Notes: generated by a model from the letters alone, not told the origin. A stretch of DNA of 64,000 nucleotides from Apostichopus japonicus (GCF_037975245.1 NC_092579.1:29475666-29539665), one strand, 5' to 3'. Counted from the stretch's first letter, positions 36,501 through 47,250 are shown. Program-made: numbers and translations.

Positions 36501-36600
36501 GGCCGTTATAGGTGGGTTAGGGGTTGCCATATTGGCAAAACAGCCCCTCCCTACGGGTTTTAAATGGCTTCTATACAATGAAATTGGTCATAGACTTCAC
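33530..36600 (-). mobile_element. Degraded Jockey-type non-LTR retrotransposon
   Basis: Read on the minus strand. An ORF1 start is at 36528-36530 (MATPNPP). Further ORF1 pieces lie at 36449-36192 and 35240-34944, where a zinc-knuckle segment CANCSGTHAALYKGC is visible. Reverse transcriptase follows in pieces from about 34740 to 33530. Its motifs are NYRPISLLPALGKI, FLDAEKAFDKTWH, AGTPQGAVLSP and the catalytic-type box YTDDIAIW. The gap between the gag end and the first RT motif is only about 200 bp, so the endonuclease domain is missing. Frameshifts and stops are frequent. A BEL/Pao fragment interrupts ORF1. The element is dead. Confidence 0.85.
35241..35835 (+). mobile_element. BEL/Pao 3' fragment nested in the LINE
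   Basis: On the opposite strand to the LINE, 35241-35561 encodes the C-terminal domain of BEL/Pao Pol (DUF5641-type): FRRRWRHVQHLANQFWRKW, VGDLVLI, RNLWPLALV, GLVRSVRVKT and KIVLLES. The stop is at 35559-35561. About 220 bp later CTGGGGGGAG precedes TGTCATCG, which looks like a polypurine tract and LTR start near 35791. The LINE ORF1 sequence resumes by about 35835. Only the 3' end of the element is present, which is unusual because LTR elements normally integrate whole. Confidence 0.75.
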
Positions 36601-36607
36601 TTACCAG

Positions 36608-36736
36608 AAAGAATTAGTCTCCAGCCTAAGACGGCAGACGGAAAGAATAGGAACTCCTTTTGAAGAGACACACTATAAATCCAAAGTGTACTCGGTAGCG
36701 CTGTATCCAAGGACGTGTACGTTCAGTAAATGGTGG
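36608..36736 (+). other. Candidate 129-nt coding exon, unidentified
   Basis: Flanked by an acceptor-like CTTACCAG and a donor GG|GTAAGT, phase 0 on both sides. It encodes 43 residues without a stop (KELVSSLRRQTERIG to TFSKWW). It lies just beyond the 5' end of the minus-strand LINE. No family recognised and no partner exon found, so it may be chance. Confidence 0.25.
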
Positions 36737-36839
36737 GTAAGTCATAGAGTGAAGGATGATGGGGTGGCGCTATGACAAAAAGCTAACTGTTGACCAACAT
36801 AGTCCACAGAACCCTAAGGAAAGGAGAGGAATGCAAAAG

Positions 36840-37473
36840 AAAATGAGCCAGTTTTCTTCAAAGTAAGTCTCGTACATTTAGCACAAAACATTAAACACAT
36901 TAGCAACTAATTCCAACAAAGTTTAGGCTGTGATTGAAACTTTACTGGTGGAAACATAAGTAAATATATATTACATATTTAGGAACCTTTCTTTCTTATG
37001 ACTAACCTTGACTGTATATTGCAGCTTTTCAGCTCATCTTTGAGTTTTCTGATCTTGACAACAATCAACTGTCTTTTTCATTTACCACAACCCAGACCAC
37101 ACTAATTGGCAACTCTTTCCAACAATCTAAGGCAACAACTATCAATTTAAGACAACCAAATTACTAATTACAAAATGATTCCAACAAACTAAGGCACCGG
37201 GTCTCATTAATTTAGCACAAAACAGACCACACTAGTTAGCAACTCATATCAATAAACTAAGGCAAAACTTATAAATTTAATACAAACACACCACACTAAT
37301 TACCAACAAATTATCACAGCACTTCTCTTCAATTAAGCACAAACAGACCACACTAATTAGCTACTCATTCCACCAAACTAAGCCACAATGTCTCTTTAAT
37401 TTATCACGAAACAGACCACACCAAATACCGACTGGTTCAAACAGGCTAAGGCACTGTGTCTCCTACATTTAGC
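36840..37473. repeat. Degenerate satellite of about 66-75 bp, block 1
   Basis: Tandem diverged units recognisable by TTTAGCACAAAACAGACCACAC, CCAACAAACTAAGGCAC and GTGTCTC. The block ends in ACTGATCTTGACAACAATCA, which joins the ABCC exon segment. The same junction words occur near 37051 and 38781. Confidence 0.85.
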
Positions 37474-37561
37474 ACTGATCTTGACAACAATCAACTGTTT
37501 TGAGAGGACAAGACTGATGGTAATGATTCTGGCTCACAATGATGTTTCCCTTGAAACTTAA

Positions 37562-37739
37562 TTTTTCTCCAATTTCTGTTAAATCACCTCCAGATAACAT
37601 TTCCAGATCTCTCTGTAGAGGACAGGCTTGAAGGATCTTCTCGTATTTGGTGGAGTTGAGATCTTTACCAAACAAAACGTTTCCTCTCACGGTATCATTT
37701 CGGATCCAAGCTTGTTGAGCAATATAGGCCACAGATCTC
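37562..37739 (-). pseudogene. ABCC (MRP-type) transporter exon, NBD1, donor site mutated
   Basis: Minus-strand exon after acceptor CCTTTCATCAG. It reads SVAYIAQQAWIRNDTVRGN, LFGKDLNSTKYEKILQAC, PLQRDLEMLSGGDLTEIGEK. This is the segment of nucleotide-binding domain 1 between Walker A and the LSGGQ signature of ABCC (multidrug-resistance-associated) transporters, which use ATP to export conjugated compounds. The exon ends after GEK, a natural ABCC boundary, but the donor is TTAAGT in place of GTAAGA seen in the second copy at 38868. No Walker A or LSGGQ exon is found nearby. I read it as an orphan exon. Family identity is strong. Confidence 0.8.
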
Positions 37740-37959
37740 TGATGAAAGGAAAGGAATACAAAACAAATTAGTCACTTTTCTTCAAAGTAACAGCAAAAGT
37801 AAAAAAGTCAAACCCTGTTAAGTGTTAACAACCAAACTGTCAGCCATGAGACAAAAGATGTGTACTCTTCTAGAGGGGCCATTTGTGAAAGAAATGGAAT
37901 TATATGGTCAGATCAAAGTTATTGGACACTGGTTTGAACAACTCTCAAAAAAGACCTCA

Positions 37960-38785
37960 CTAAATACCAACTCGTTCCATCAAACTAGGTACAATGTCTT
38001 ATGAATTTACCACAACCCAGACCACACTCTTTGGCAACTCTTTCCAACAAGCTAAGGCAACAATCATCAATTTAAGACAACCAAAATACTAATTACAAAT
38101 TCATTCCAACAAACTAAGGCAACGGGTCTCAGTAATTAAGCACAAAACAGACCACACTAATTAGCAACTCATATCAATAAACTAAGGCAGAACTTATCAA
38201 TTTAATACAAAGTCAAACACACCACCAATTACCGACTGGTTCCAATTACCGACTGGTTCCAATTAGAGACTGGTTCCAATAGGCTAAGGCTGAGGTCTTA
38301 TACATTTAGCTCAAAAACAGGCAACACCAAATACCGACTGGTTCAAACAGGCTAAGGCACAATGTCTCCTACATTTGGCACAAAACAGACAACACTAATT
38401 AAAAACTAATACCAATAAACTAACGTACCATGTCTCAATAATTTAGCACAAAAACGGAACTATATCATGAAACTTGTTCAGCCTTTCTGTAAGAATAGTA
38501 GTTTAGCACAAAAAAAAACACATCAAATACCGACTGGTTCCAACTTGCTTAAGGCACCGTGTCTCGTACATTTAACACAAAAACAAGAACACCAAATTCC
38601 GACTGGTTCCAACAGGCTAATGCACCGTGTCTCGTACCTGTAGCACAAAACTGACCACATCAAATACCAACTGGTTCCAACAGGCTAAGGCACCGTGTCT
38701 CGTACATTTAGCACAAAAACAGGCAACACCAAATACCGACTGGTTCAAACAGGCTAAGGCACCATGTCTCGTACATTTAGCACTG
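37960..38785. repeat. Degenerate satellite of about 66-75 bp, block 2
   Basis: The same satellite family as block 1, with a prominent variant AATACCGACTGGTTCCAACA plus GGCTAAGGCACCGTGTCTC. Open frames here on both strands are repeat artefacts. Confidence 0.85.
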
Positions 38786-38867
38786 ATCTTGACAACAATC
38801 AACTGTTGAGAGGACAAGACTGATGTTAATGATTCTGGCTCACACTGATGTTTCCCTTGAATCTTAC

Positions 38868-38963
38868 TTTTTCTCCAATTTCTGTTAAATCACCTCCAGA
38901 TAGCACTTCCAGATCTCTTTGTAGAGGACAGGCTTGAAGGATCTTCTCGTATTTGGTGGAGTT
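38868..38963 (-). pseudogene. Second, truncated copy of the ABCC NBD1 exon
   Basis: Near-copy of the 3' half of the exon at 37562-37739: YEKILQACPLQRDLEVLSGG then DLTEIGEK, followed by a good donor AAA|GTAAGA at 38866-38867. Homology stops at about 38963, where the first half of the exon is missing and unrelated sequence begins. Flanking satellite and the ACTGATCTTGACAACAATCA junction are shared, so exon and satellite were duplicated together. Confidence 0.8.
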
Positions 38964-38999
38964 TATGATCTTTCAACCACTTGTTCTAAACCTGATCCA

Positions 39000-40665
39000 G
39001 CTTCATTACAGACATCCAAGACTCACAATTTTCCTTCCATTTTCTTCATCTTCTTCTTTCACCTGAGACAGTATTGTAAAAGATAAGAAGATGTCATATA
39101 TTGGAAAGCAGATGCTGTAGACATTGCAACTAGACTCAATTTTATACACTCCCTCCCTTCCTCTCCTCTCTCCCCCTGACTACCTAAACAGCCCTGACTG
39201 CTGCCTAATTGATATAACTATGTATAAACAAATGTATATCATTGTGGTTTAATGGCAGAAAGAAACGAAACGAATACCAGAGCTTAAATATTTCTGTGTT
39301 ACTATAGTTAATTGTGCTTACCCAAACGAAAGCATTACAGAATCTTCAATGTCTCAGACCTCCAGCAGGATGTTACAGTCACAGTTCATGGAGTCTTCTT
39401 GTGAATCAGTGTGGCCAATGCAATGCTGTAAAGACGAATACAAAAGCAATATGTATAGATATATATGGTGTGAAATAAATTTTAGTATTTTTTGTTTAGT
39501 AGTTTTACAAAAGATCATCTTCCAGTTTGCGTATGCAGATACCTTTCCGATGAATGTTTACAAACATGAATAAACTGTACCTCTTTTTGTTACTAAGTGC
39601 CTGTTTATTTTTAATACTTGCAATATGACTCATTAATGAACATTACTAGACATTGCTATCAAACATTTGGAGTACTTCATAAACTGCCAAAACTTCCTTT
39701 GATGTACATTATTCACTATAATGGTCAAGCCAATAGTAAGGAATGAATTCAACACAATTTTGAGAACATTTCATCAGCCAAACAATTTTGAGTGTACACT
39801 TAGCAATGATGAAAACTGGCTTTTCAGCCTTACACAAGTACCAACAACATATTGGTATATTCATGGTAAACCCTCATGTGCTTCCATGACTTCTAGCACA
39901 GATCTGTGTAATAATATTCTATATCAACAAGGACAGAGATACTATATATTGTACTTATCTCTCAATACTCTTAATATGTGTTTACCATGAGTCATGTTCC
40001 TCACAACTTTCAATCAATGTTTTCAAATTAAAAACCAAATTAAGGACAATTACTTAACAATGAGAGGTCGACTTAGCAAAGTTTAAATTCGGTTTAATAA
40101 TAAGCGAAGTTTCAGTGAAACAGTTCTGCCGACCATAAAATCATGCCTTAGGCATCAAAAGAAGTCTATGATCTGATAAAGATATGCCGAGAGTTGGACC
40201 AATACTGTAAAGCCTAGCTTCAGGTCAAAGTTATGCTACTTTATCAAATTAATACATGTATACATTTAGATGCCTACGCTAGGTATTAATAAGAGCTTGC
40301 ATGGAGAGTTTTCTCCATATGTGAACCATCACCAACATCACTTAGACCGCAGAGCTAAAAAGTTGGTTTCCTCCCCTAAAATTTCAGGGAGGAAACTGAG
40401 GTTTTTATTCTTGGAAGTTGGAGAGGAAACCGACGCTTTTCCTGTCCGGAACTAACAGGAGACGGCCTTGCCTATCTGACATGATAGAAATAGAAAAAAT
40501 AGCAAAGAGAGAGAGCTTTCATCCTAAGCTAATTTTTCTGGCTTCGAGTTAGTTTCTTGAGCCTTGAGAATGTGTTACTGTTAAGTGCTAGATGGCATAG
40601 GCTATGGTAGGCTACTCTGGTAGGAATTTAAAGTCAATTAAGTTAGGCCTAACTGTACTAGCCTT
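39000..40665. other. No firm gene; LINE-tail copy inside
   Basis: A possible minus-strand exon near 39012-39052 (acceptor ACTGTCTCAG, residues VKEEDEENGRKIV, donor GTGAGT) could be a linker piece of the ABCC debris, but is too short to assign. About 39217-39270 repeats the end of the LINE tail at 10611-10668. Open frames at 39349-39573 and 39721-39990 are unrecognised. Confidence 0.4.
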
Positions 40666-40673
40666 AACCAGAA

Positions 40674-40953
40674 GGCCGTGGCTATTCTTACGACTAGTCG
40701 TAACAATTATTTATAAACTATTCTTACGACAAAGGCGAATTCAAGCGCAGTAAAGTAAATAAAGCAACTGCGCATGTAGTAGGGGTAACCCTAACTTTAA
40801 CCCTAAACCCCAATCCTAACCCTAACACTAACCCTAACCGGAAATTATTGTTACTCCTGGTCGTAAAAAATAGTACTCCTGTCATAAAAATAGCAACTGC
40901 GCATGCGTAATCGGAAATTATTCTTACGAACAGTAGTAAGAATAGCCACTTTG
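40674..40953. mobile_element. 280-bp MITE carrying telomere-like repeats, 9-bp target duplication
   Basis: Flanked by the 9-bp direct repeat TAACCAGAA (40665-40673 and 40954-40962). The ends form an imperfect inverted repeat sharing GTGGCTATTCTTAC, with CGACTAGTCGTAA on the left against its diverged partner on the right. A 9-bp duplication is typical of Mutator-like elements, which is my tentative assignment. Inside are two copies of a GCAACTGCGCATG motif and the telomere-like tract at 40786-40838. Confidence 0.7.
40786..40838. repeat. Interstitial telomere-like (CCCTAA)n tract
   Basis: About 50 bp of CCCTAA repeats with variants (CTTTAACCCTAAACCC, CCTAACACTAACCCTAAC). It lies wholly inside the 280-bp element, so it was carried there and is not a chromosome-end remnant. 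Confidence 0.85.
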
Positions 40954-40964
40954 TAACCAGAACG

Positions 40965-41600
40965 TAATTATGTCCAACCAGCTAGGTCTAGTATTCTGTA
41001 GGCAAATATAAAGTGACTTATTTTACTTACATATATTCTAGTGAATATCATATTAGACCTAGGCCTAGGCCAATACTGTAGCATAATATTAATAGCATTC
41101 CAACTTACTATAGACGCCAGTGCCTACGTGAGCTAGCCTACCGTTAGGCCTAAGCGAACCTATTATATGATAGGCTAGCCTAATTTATCACGCTCGCTGA
41201 CTCAAACAATGTGAAGTACTAACTTGCTCCACAAAACTAAGAACAACCTTCGAGCTGGTGAATATATCTGCCATCCACATTCTTTGGCAGTTACTCCCCA
41301 TACAGAATAGGCTACAAATTACAATTACGTATGAATTATTAGCCTACGGCTGTCAGGAAGCGAACTGCACTGCTCGTGCAACCTTTCGTGAGCTTTTATA
41401 TACAGATCATAATTCGCGCTCCTTAGCCTAACCTTTGACCACGACCGTGTGCGACTGACCGAAGATAAACTAACAATAACATGCTAGATGCATAACCATT
41501 AAAATCGTTACATTTACAACGAAACAATTCAAATGGTCTCATAATATAGGCCTAACGTCATTAAACATGTTGGTCAAGATAATTTATTGATTTCGCTGAT
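40965..41600. other. No gene seen
   Basis: Rich in AGGCCTA and GCCTA palindromic words. No exon seen. Confidence 0.5.
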
Positions 41601-41712
41601 AATCTCGTCACAAAAATTGATGATCTATGTCCCTCATTAATCTTAAGCATGGATGAACTCTCAACTTTAAGCATATTCCAAAGTTTTTGCTACAGAACCT
41701 ACTACACACAAA

Positions 41713-41946
41713 TTATGTAAATGTCATTGAACGGCATCCGTAGTGACATCGTTTTTTGGTCCACATTTGAGTTTCCATCATATCTTTAATCTGCTTTTCA
41801 TACATATCTTTTATTGTGATTGTTATAATGACCACATCTAATGACTTTTGAGTCGTTTTTCTGTATCCAGTGGAATTGTCTCGCTGAGATATAAAAGGAT
41901 GAATTTTCCGTACGTTTTCACGGTAGGCCCCTCTGTTCAAGGTCAA
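41713..41946 (-). other. Conserved ORF of unknown identity, second locus
   Basis: Minus-strand open frame homologous to 23224-23466: LTLNRGAYRENVRKI, GYRKTTQKSLDVVIIT, EKQIKDMM and RCHYGC. It is diverged at many positions, but stops are absent and no indel occurs in the compared stretch. A near-identical copy is at 43811-44044. Identity and start are unknown. Confidence 0.45.
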
Positions 41947-42402
41947 CGCACGACTATAACATTAGGTCCACTAAGTGCGGATATTGGTCTCCATTTGCCA
42001 CTATTGCAGTAAACCCAACCGAGCAACATATCTACGGTGTCTCTTAAAATACATCATTTTAACAAAGTCGAAAAGAATATTTAGTCTCTTTGGTGACATT
42101 TTAAAAGTATTTCTGATTACATTACGTACAGATTCGCCCTCCCTCCTTTTCTATGAGAAAGGTACATATGGGAAACATGACAATGACCGTGATAAAATCA
42201 TTTTCAAGATTACTAGCGATCAATTCGCAAAATTTGTTTCAAAAAATGGTTGAAAAGTGACATGAATTCCTCCTCATTCATTCATTTTATTTGAGCATGT
42301 TGAACGCTTGCGATAATTTGACATTACGAATCATTGCAAACGCTCACCCAAACCGTTAAAAAATACCACCCTCCCCCTTCTCTTCCTACACTGCGCTCCC
42401 AA

Positions 42403-42774
42403 CAGTGGCGGAGCGTCCCTACAGTCAGGGGGTGGATGCCCCTCCCCCTGACGGACTCAAATGGACTGCTGGCGCCTTTTTCAGCTATTTACCAGTTTTT
42501 ACTTATTCGCGAGTAATGACATTTTTATTGCGCTCTCATCTACCTATTGACATTTGTCACGTTTGTTGGCGATGACACCTATTTATGCTTCGTTTTTCTG
42601 CAAATTAGCAAGGCCCGGAAAGGGTCATTTCCGGCGATCTATGGAGTATCTTGACTCAAAAAATTTCCGTACGCTCCGCGCCGACCTGTGGTGGCGCTCC
42701 GCTTAGATAAAGTCGAAAGCGCCCATACAGATCATTCTCGCCCCCGCTGACCAATACCCCTAGCTCCGCCACTG
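42403..42774. mobile_element. hAT-like MITE, 372 bp, perfect 8-bp TSD
   Basis: Ends CAGTGGCGGAGC and GCTCCGCCACTG, flanked by GCTCCCAA at 42395-42402 and 42775-42782. The internal sequence is the same as at 27052-27415. The GGCCCGGAAAG and GTACGCTCCGCGCC core lies in the right half. Confidence 0.92.
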
Positions 42775-42789
42775 GCTCCCAATCATTCT

Positions 42790-43535
42790 TCCCCGTCGAT
42801 CCGTCTAGTATCCCCCCCCCCCCACTCTTCCCCAAACGCACCTCGTTTGTTGAAGGAATATCTAATGATTAGAGACACTTATTCTAATGTTAAATCAGCA
42901 AAGAGCAAGCAATAATGATTTTACCACTAAGATTTTTTTTAAATTTCTTAGTTACAACGTCATTTAACTTCCCACTCAATCCGACACTCCCTGATACCCT
43001 TCCATCCCAATGTAGGAAACTTCATCGTTACACGCAGCACGCAACGATCTTTGTTCTACTTAATTGATCCTTACTGAGTCTCTCAACTTAAAAGCATATT
43101 TTTTCCGAATAGATTAATGAAAGTTACACAAGCATTGCTTTGTTAAAGCATTGTATTATCGGCCTAGTCTTCCGATAAGCGTAACTTAGGGTTGAAAGAA
43201 ATCAGTGAGAACAGGCAGTAATGATATTAATTCTTACATATATATATATTTTCAAATCTCTTATCGAACGAATTATCATCAGCCCCCTGGTTACATCGTC
43301 ATTTATCCCTCCTCATCCTGCCCTACCCTTCTTCACCTCACACACTCCGCTCCTAGGGTTAAAAGAAATCAGCGAGAGCAGGCAGTAATGATATTTACTT
43401 GCATTAATGATTTTTTTCAAATCTCATTTAGGACGAATAATTCGGTCCCCCTGGTAACATCATTTACTCCCCCCCCCCATTCTCCCCTACCCTTCCTCAC
43501 ACTCACAGCTTCTCTTACACCTAATATATGAGATA
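42790..43535. repeat. Degenerate tandem repeats, about 170-bp units
   Basis: At least two units (about 43190-43360 and 43358-43525) share GAAATCAG, GCAGGCAGTAATGATATT and CCCCTGGT. A more diverged unit is near 42880-43020. Pyrimidine-rich ends. No gene. Confidence 0.7.
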
Positions 43536-43810
43536 TCCTCGTAAAGCGTGATGATCTAGGTCCCTCGTTAATCTAATGCATGGGAGGAACTCGAAACTTT
43601 CTTCCTTATCCGCATATTCCAAGCTTTCTCCAAGAAACGAGTTACAGTACCTATTACCCAGATGTTATGTAAATAATTAAAAACAGCCTCCCTCTTCGTA
43701 AAACGTGATGATCTATGTCCCTTATTAATCTAAAGCATGGATGAACTCTCAACTTTAAGCATCTTCCAAAGTTTTTCCACAAAAGAGCTACAGAACCTAC
43801 TACACACAAA

Positions 43811-44044
43811 TTATGTAAATGTCATTGAACGGCATCCGTAGGGACATCGTTTTTTGGTCCACATTTGAGTTTCCATCATATCTTTAATCTGCTTTTCATA
43901 CATATCTTTTAATGTGATTGTTATAATGACCACATCTAATGACTTTTGAGTCGTTTTTCTGTATCCAGTGAAATTGTCTCGCTGAGATATAAAAGGATGA
44001 ATTTTCCGTACGTTTTCACGGTAGGCCCCTCTGTTCAAGGTCAA
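43811..44044 (-). other. Conserved ORF of unknown identity, third locus
   Basis: Almost identical to 41713-41946, as expected from the recent segmental duplication. The frame is intact. Confidence 0.45.
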
Positions 44045-44503
44045 TGCACGACTATAACATTAGGTCCACTAAGTGCGGATATTGGTCTCCATTTGCCACT
44101 ATTGCAGTAAACCCAACCGAGCAACGTATCTACGGTGTCTCTTAAAAGACATCATTTTAACAAAGTCGAAAAGAATTTTTAGTCTCTTTAATGACATTTT
44201 AAAAGTATTTCTGATTACGTTACGTACAGATTCGCCCTCCCTCCTTTTCTATAAGAAAGGTTCATATGGGAAACATGACAATGACCGTGATAAAATCATT
44301 TTCAAGATTACTAGCGATCAATTCGCAAAATTTGTTTCAAAAAATGGTTGAAAAGTGACATGAATTCCTCCTCATTCTTTCATTTTATTTGAGCACGTTG
44401 AACGCTTGCGATAATTTGTCATTACGAATCATTGCAGACGCTCACCCAAACCGTTCAAAAAAACCCCGCACTCACCCCTTATCTTCCTACACTGCGCTCC
44501 CAA

Positions 44504-44879
44504 CAGTGGCGGAGCGTCCATACAGTCAGGGGGCGGATTCCCCCCCCCCCCCCCGACGGACTCAAATGGACTGCTGGCGCCCTTTTCAGCTATTTACCAC
44601 TTTTACTTATTCGCGAGTATTGACATTTTTATTGCGCTCTCATCTACCTATTGACATTTGTCACATTTTGTTGGCGATGACACCTATGTATTCTTCGTTT
44701 TTCTGCAAATTAGCAAGGCCCGGAAGGGGTTATTTCCGGCGATCTAGGGAGTAACTTTACTCCAAAAAATTTTGTACGCTCCGCGCCAACCTGTGGTGGC
44801 GCTCCGCTTAGATAAAGTCGAAAGCGCCAATACAGACCATTCTCGCCCACTCTGACCAATACCCCTAGCTCCGACATTG
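44504..44879. mobile_element. hAT-like MITE, duplicated copy with damaged right end
   Basis: The left end CAGTGGCGGAGC is intact; the right end reads GCTCCGACATTG. Inherited through the segmental duplication and not from an independent insertion. Confidence 0.88.
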
Positions 44880-44889
44880 GTTTTTAACG

Positions 44890-47130
44890 AGTAGTACCTA
44901 ACAGAAACAGAAAACGTCACTTGCAAGCAACAGAAAGTTAACTCTTTCAGATGGCCGCTTGCGGTATGGGGCGAGTCTTCAATGCCCAATATAGCACTAC
45001 CCGAGTGGGTTGGTTTGGCACTATAGGCCTAGGCCGGACAGTGAGGCAAATTCAGTAGGCCTACTGTCATGATAAACTCGGGGGGGGGGGAGGGGCAGGA
45101 TGTCGGTCCGGCGTATTCAGGGCATAGACATTCTAAAGATAATAGTTGACACTTTTAGAGGGGGCCGGAAAAACATTTTGGGTCCCCCTCCCCCGTGGCA
45201 CACCCTGACCTTCAGAGGTTTAAATTTACAACATATAATATCGCAACTTACATCACATTTTGGTTATTGAATTTAGATATTTCTAGATAAATTGTCTAAA
45301 TTTGATATAAAATGTTGAATTGGAAGCCACCCGAGGTGTAAGTTGTAATCCGTAAGCCTGTGCGGGCTTCTCCCACATTTGTGTTCATTTAAGCTTCGTA
45401 AAAATAACTGCTGATTAATATTATTATTACAAGAGGTGTGTAACCCCATTCTTATCTTTGGAGGGGGGGTTGGGGTTGGGGTGGGGGATATCTGCACTTG
45501 TTGGATGTGTAGTGCAATTGGACACCAAGATTTAAAAAAACAGAAAGCCACATATAATGTTACAGCTCTGATATAAATCTTAGCTTTATAAGAAACTCAA
45601 AGGACAGCCATTTATTTTGCCGCTCCATACCGTGGAAGGAATCCTTTTTATTTATCAACAGCATACATACACACCATCATTGAATGATAAAACAGTAACA
45701 TAAAAGATAAAAGTACTAAAACTGAAAACATGATAAGAAAATGACATCCCTTGATGGAAGTACAGTGAACTGGAGCCTCTGGAGAGAGATGTATACTAAT
45801 ACAAGCCTCTTAATTAGGTTGTGATTTTGTGTGTTCAATCACATCTATAACAATGAACATTGTGAGTAATCATTAATAAGTACTCATTTGTTAACAGTTA
45901 GATCATACTGTAGCAAACAGAACAATTAGCTACATAGGAACGCACTTCCTTTATAAAATATCGCCCCAAGTGTCTTGCAGCATATATTAAGTAACTTACA
46001 TTAACTATCTAAGTGACAAACAAAATGTAGACAACTCTACGGTAAAGGCCACCATTTGAATACTGTAATATCTAACCATACAGTTAAAGGATAGTTGGTA
46101 CTGTTCCAGGCTTTGATACACTGTGTATGAAACCGGTGGGGATTATAAAGGTAGGTTTTACATGCTTCACCATGATATAAGAAATATAAGGGTAATAAAA
46201 GGAATATCATACCATCAAAGAATATATAACATTAACTCAAATGTCACTGTACATCTTGTCCTTTGATGTTAAAGTCTCACTATGCATTCCATCTGGACGG
46301 TCTGAATAATAATGTTTTGGAGGTTTCTATTCTCGCTCGTTCTCTGAGATTCGGCCAAAATATTTGGCAAATGATGCACCTACAAGATTGTCTGCTTATT
46401 AACTACACAATGGTACCAAAATAGGGTTAGGGAACAGTTTGTTCGTGTTTATAATGAAAGGCATAATGGGGCGTTATACCTAAATATCACATGAAAGTAA
46501 CTACAAACAATTAAGGATATTCATCAGAACACAACTACGAGGCAAGTTATAAAACCAACCAATTTACTCAGTTTTGAAATGTAAGTAAAAACAGAGGAGC
46601 TGTGTGCTATTCATGACTAACATTTTTGTTTGTGTTCAATACGTCATATGAAAAACTCAAAATGCCCATATCCGAATGGATTTAAAGAAAAAATTGAAAC
46701 CATAGAAAATAAGTTGAGAGTTAAAGACATACAAAAGTTGAAAATGAATATTGGGACAAAAATATAAAAGCAAAGTTTAAAAAAACAAAATAGGTTTAAA
46801 AAACATAGAAAGACAAACTTTTAGACTCTTGTAATATCATAAAATATGCGTAAGGCTACTACCTGTGACTCATAAATATTGAGGTGAAAAATTCTGTGAA
46901 AGGTCTTGAAAGCTAAACTGAGAAAGAGAATTGAATGCTTACCCTCCCACCCCCTTCCCCCACTGTCTCAATGCTTTCTTCAAAACTTACACCCTGCTAT
47001 AAAGTATGACTAGCAAGCCCTTCCCACCCTCATGCCCCCCAGCCCCTCACATCACCAACGTAGAAGAGTCAACTGGTCGTCTTCTCGTTGGTTACTTCAA
47101 GAACAGTGTCACGAAACCGTTCTTTCCTCT
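44890..47130. other. No exon seen; possible 3' UTR of the minus-strand ABCC exon
   Basis: G- and C-rich patches near 45079-45092 and 45462-45488. On the minus strand, downstream of the stop at 47136, an AATAAA complement (TTTATT) occurs near 45649. A long 3' UTR of the ABCC-like exon is possible. Nothing else supported. Confidence 0.35.
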
Positions 47131-47135
47131 GGCTT

Positions 47136-47250
47136 CTATCCAACATGCAGAACTAAAACAATGTTTCGCGATGTACTCAAGATGCTACTAGGCCGGCGTA
47201 CGTCCTTCGCCATTCCGTTGAAGATGCCTCCAGAATCTAGAACCAGCACT
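47136..47250 (-). pseudogene. Truncated ABCC C-terminal exon
   Basis: A strong acceptor (long T/C tract, TTTTGTGTAG) on the minus strand precedes a frame reading VLVLDSGGIFNGMAKDV and then an unrelated tail to a TAG at 47136. VLVLDSG is the strand after the H-loop of the second nucleotide-binding domain of ABCC transporters, and IF..MAKD is their C-terminal end. Roughly 15-17 residues normally between these two motifs are missing, consistent with a small internal deletion. The acceptor phase (AG|A for Arg) fits ABCC genes. It lies upstream, on the minus strand, of the NBD1 exons at 37-39 kb, so they cannot belong to one normal gene. Confidence 0.55.

Larger units (their letters stand above)
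41604..42774. repeat. Segmental duplication, copy 1 (about 1.2 kb)
   Basis: Near-identical to 43691-44879, including the conserved minus-strand ORF, the GATTCGCCCTCCCTCC stretch and the hAT-like MITE at its right end with the same insertion site. A shorter, more diverged third piece lies at 43537-43680. Confidence 0.93.
43691..44879. repeat. Segmental duplication, copy 2
   Basis: Partner of 41604-42774. The left flank of its MITE keeps CTCCCAA from the original insertion site, but the right end differs (CCGACATTG, then GTTTTTAA). The duplicated block therefore ends inside or at the 3' terminus of the element. Confidence 0.93.

Noticed and set aside
38617-38817. Overlapping open frames on both strands
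   Set aside because: Satellite units translated; composition repeats with the unit.
40786-40838. Chromosome-end or fusion point
   Set aside because: The telomere-like tract is short, imperfect and enclosed in a mobile element with its own target duplication.
41975-42253. Plus-strand open frame of 92 codons, repeated at 44073-44351
   Set aside because: Its conservation is explained by the recent segmental duplication. No diverged homologue in the same frame is seen at 21-23 kb.
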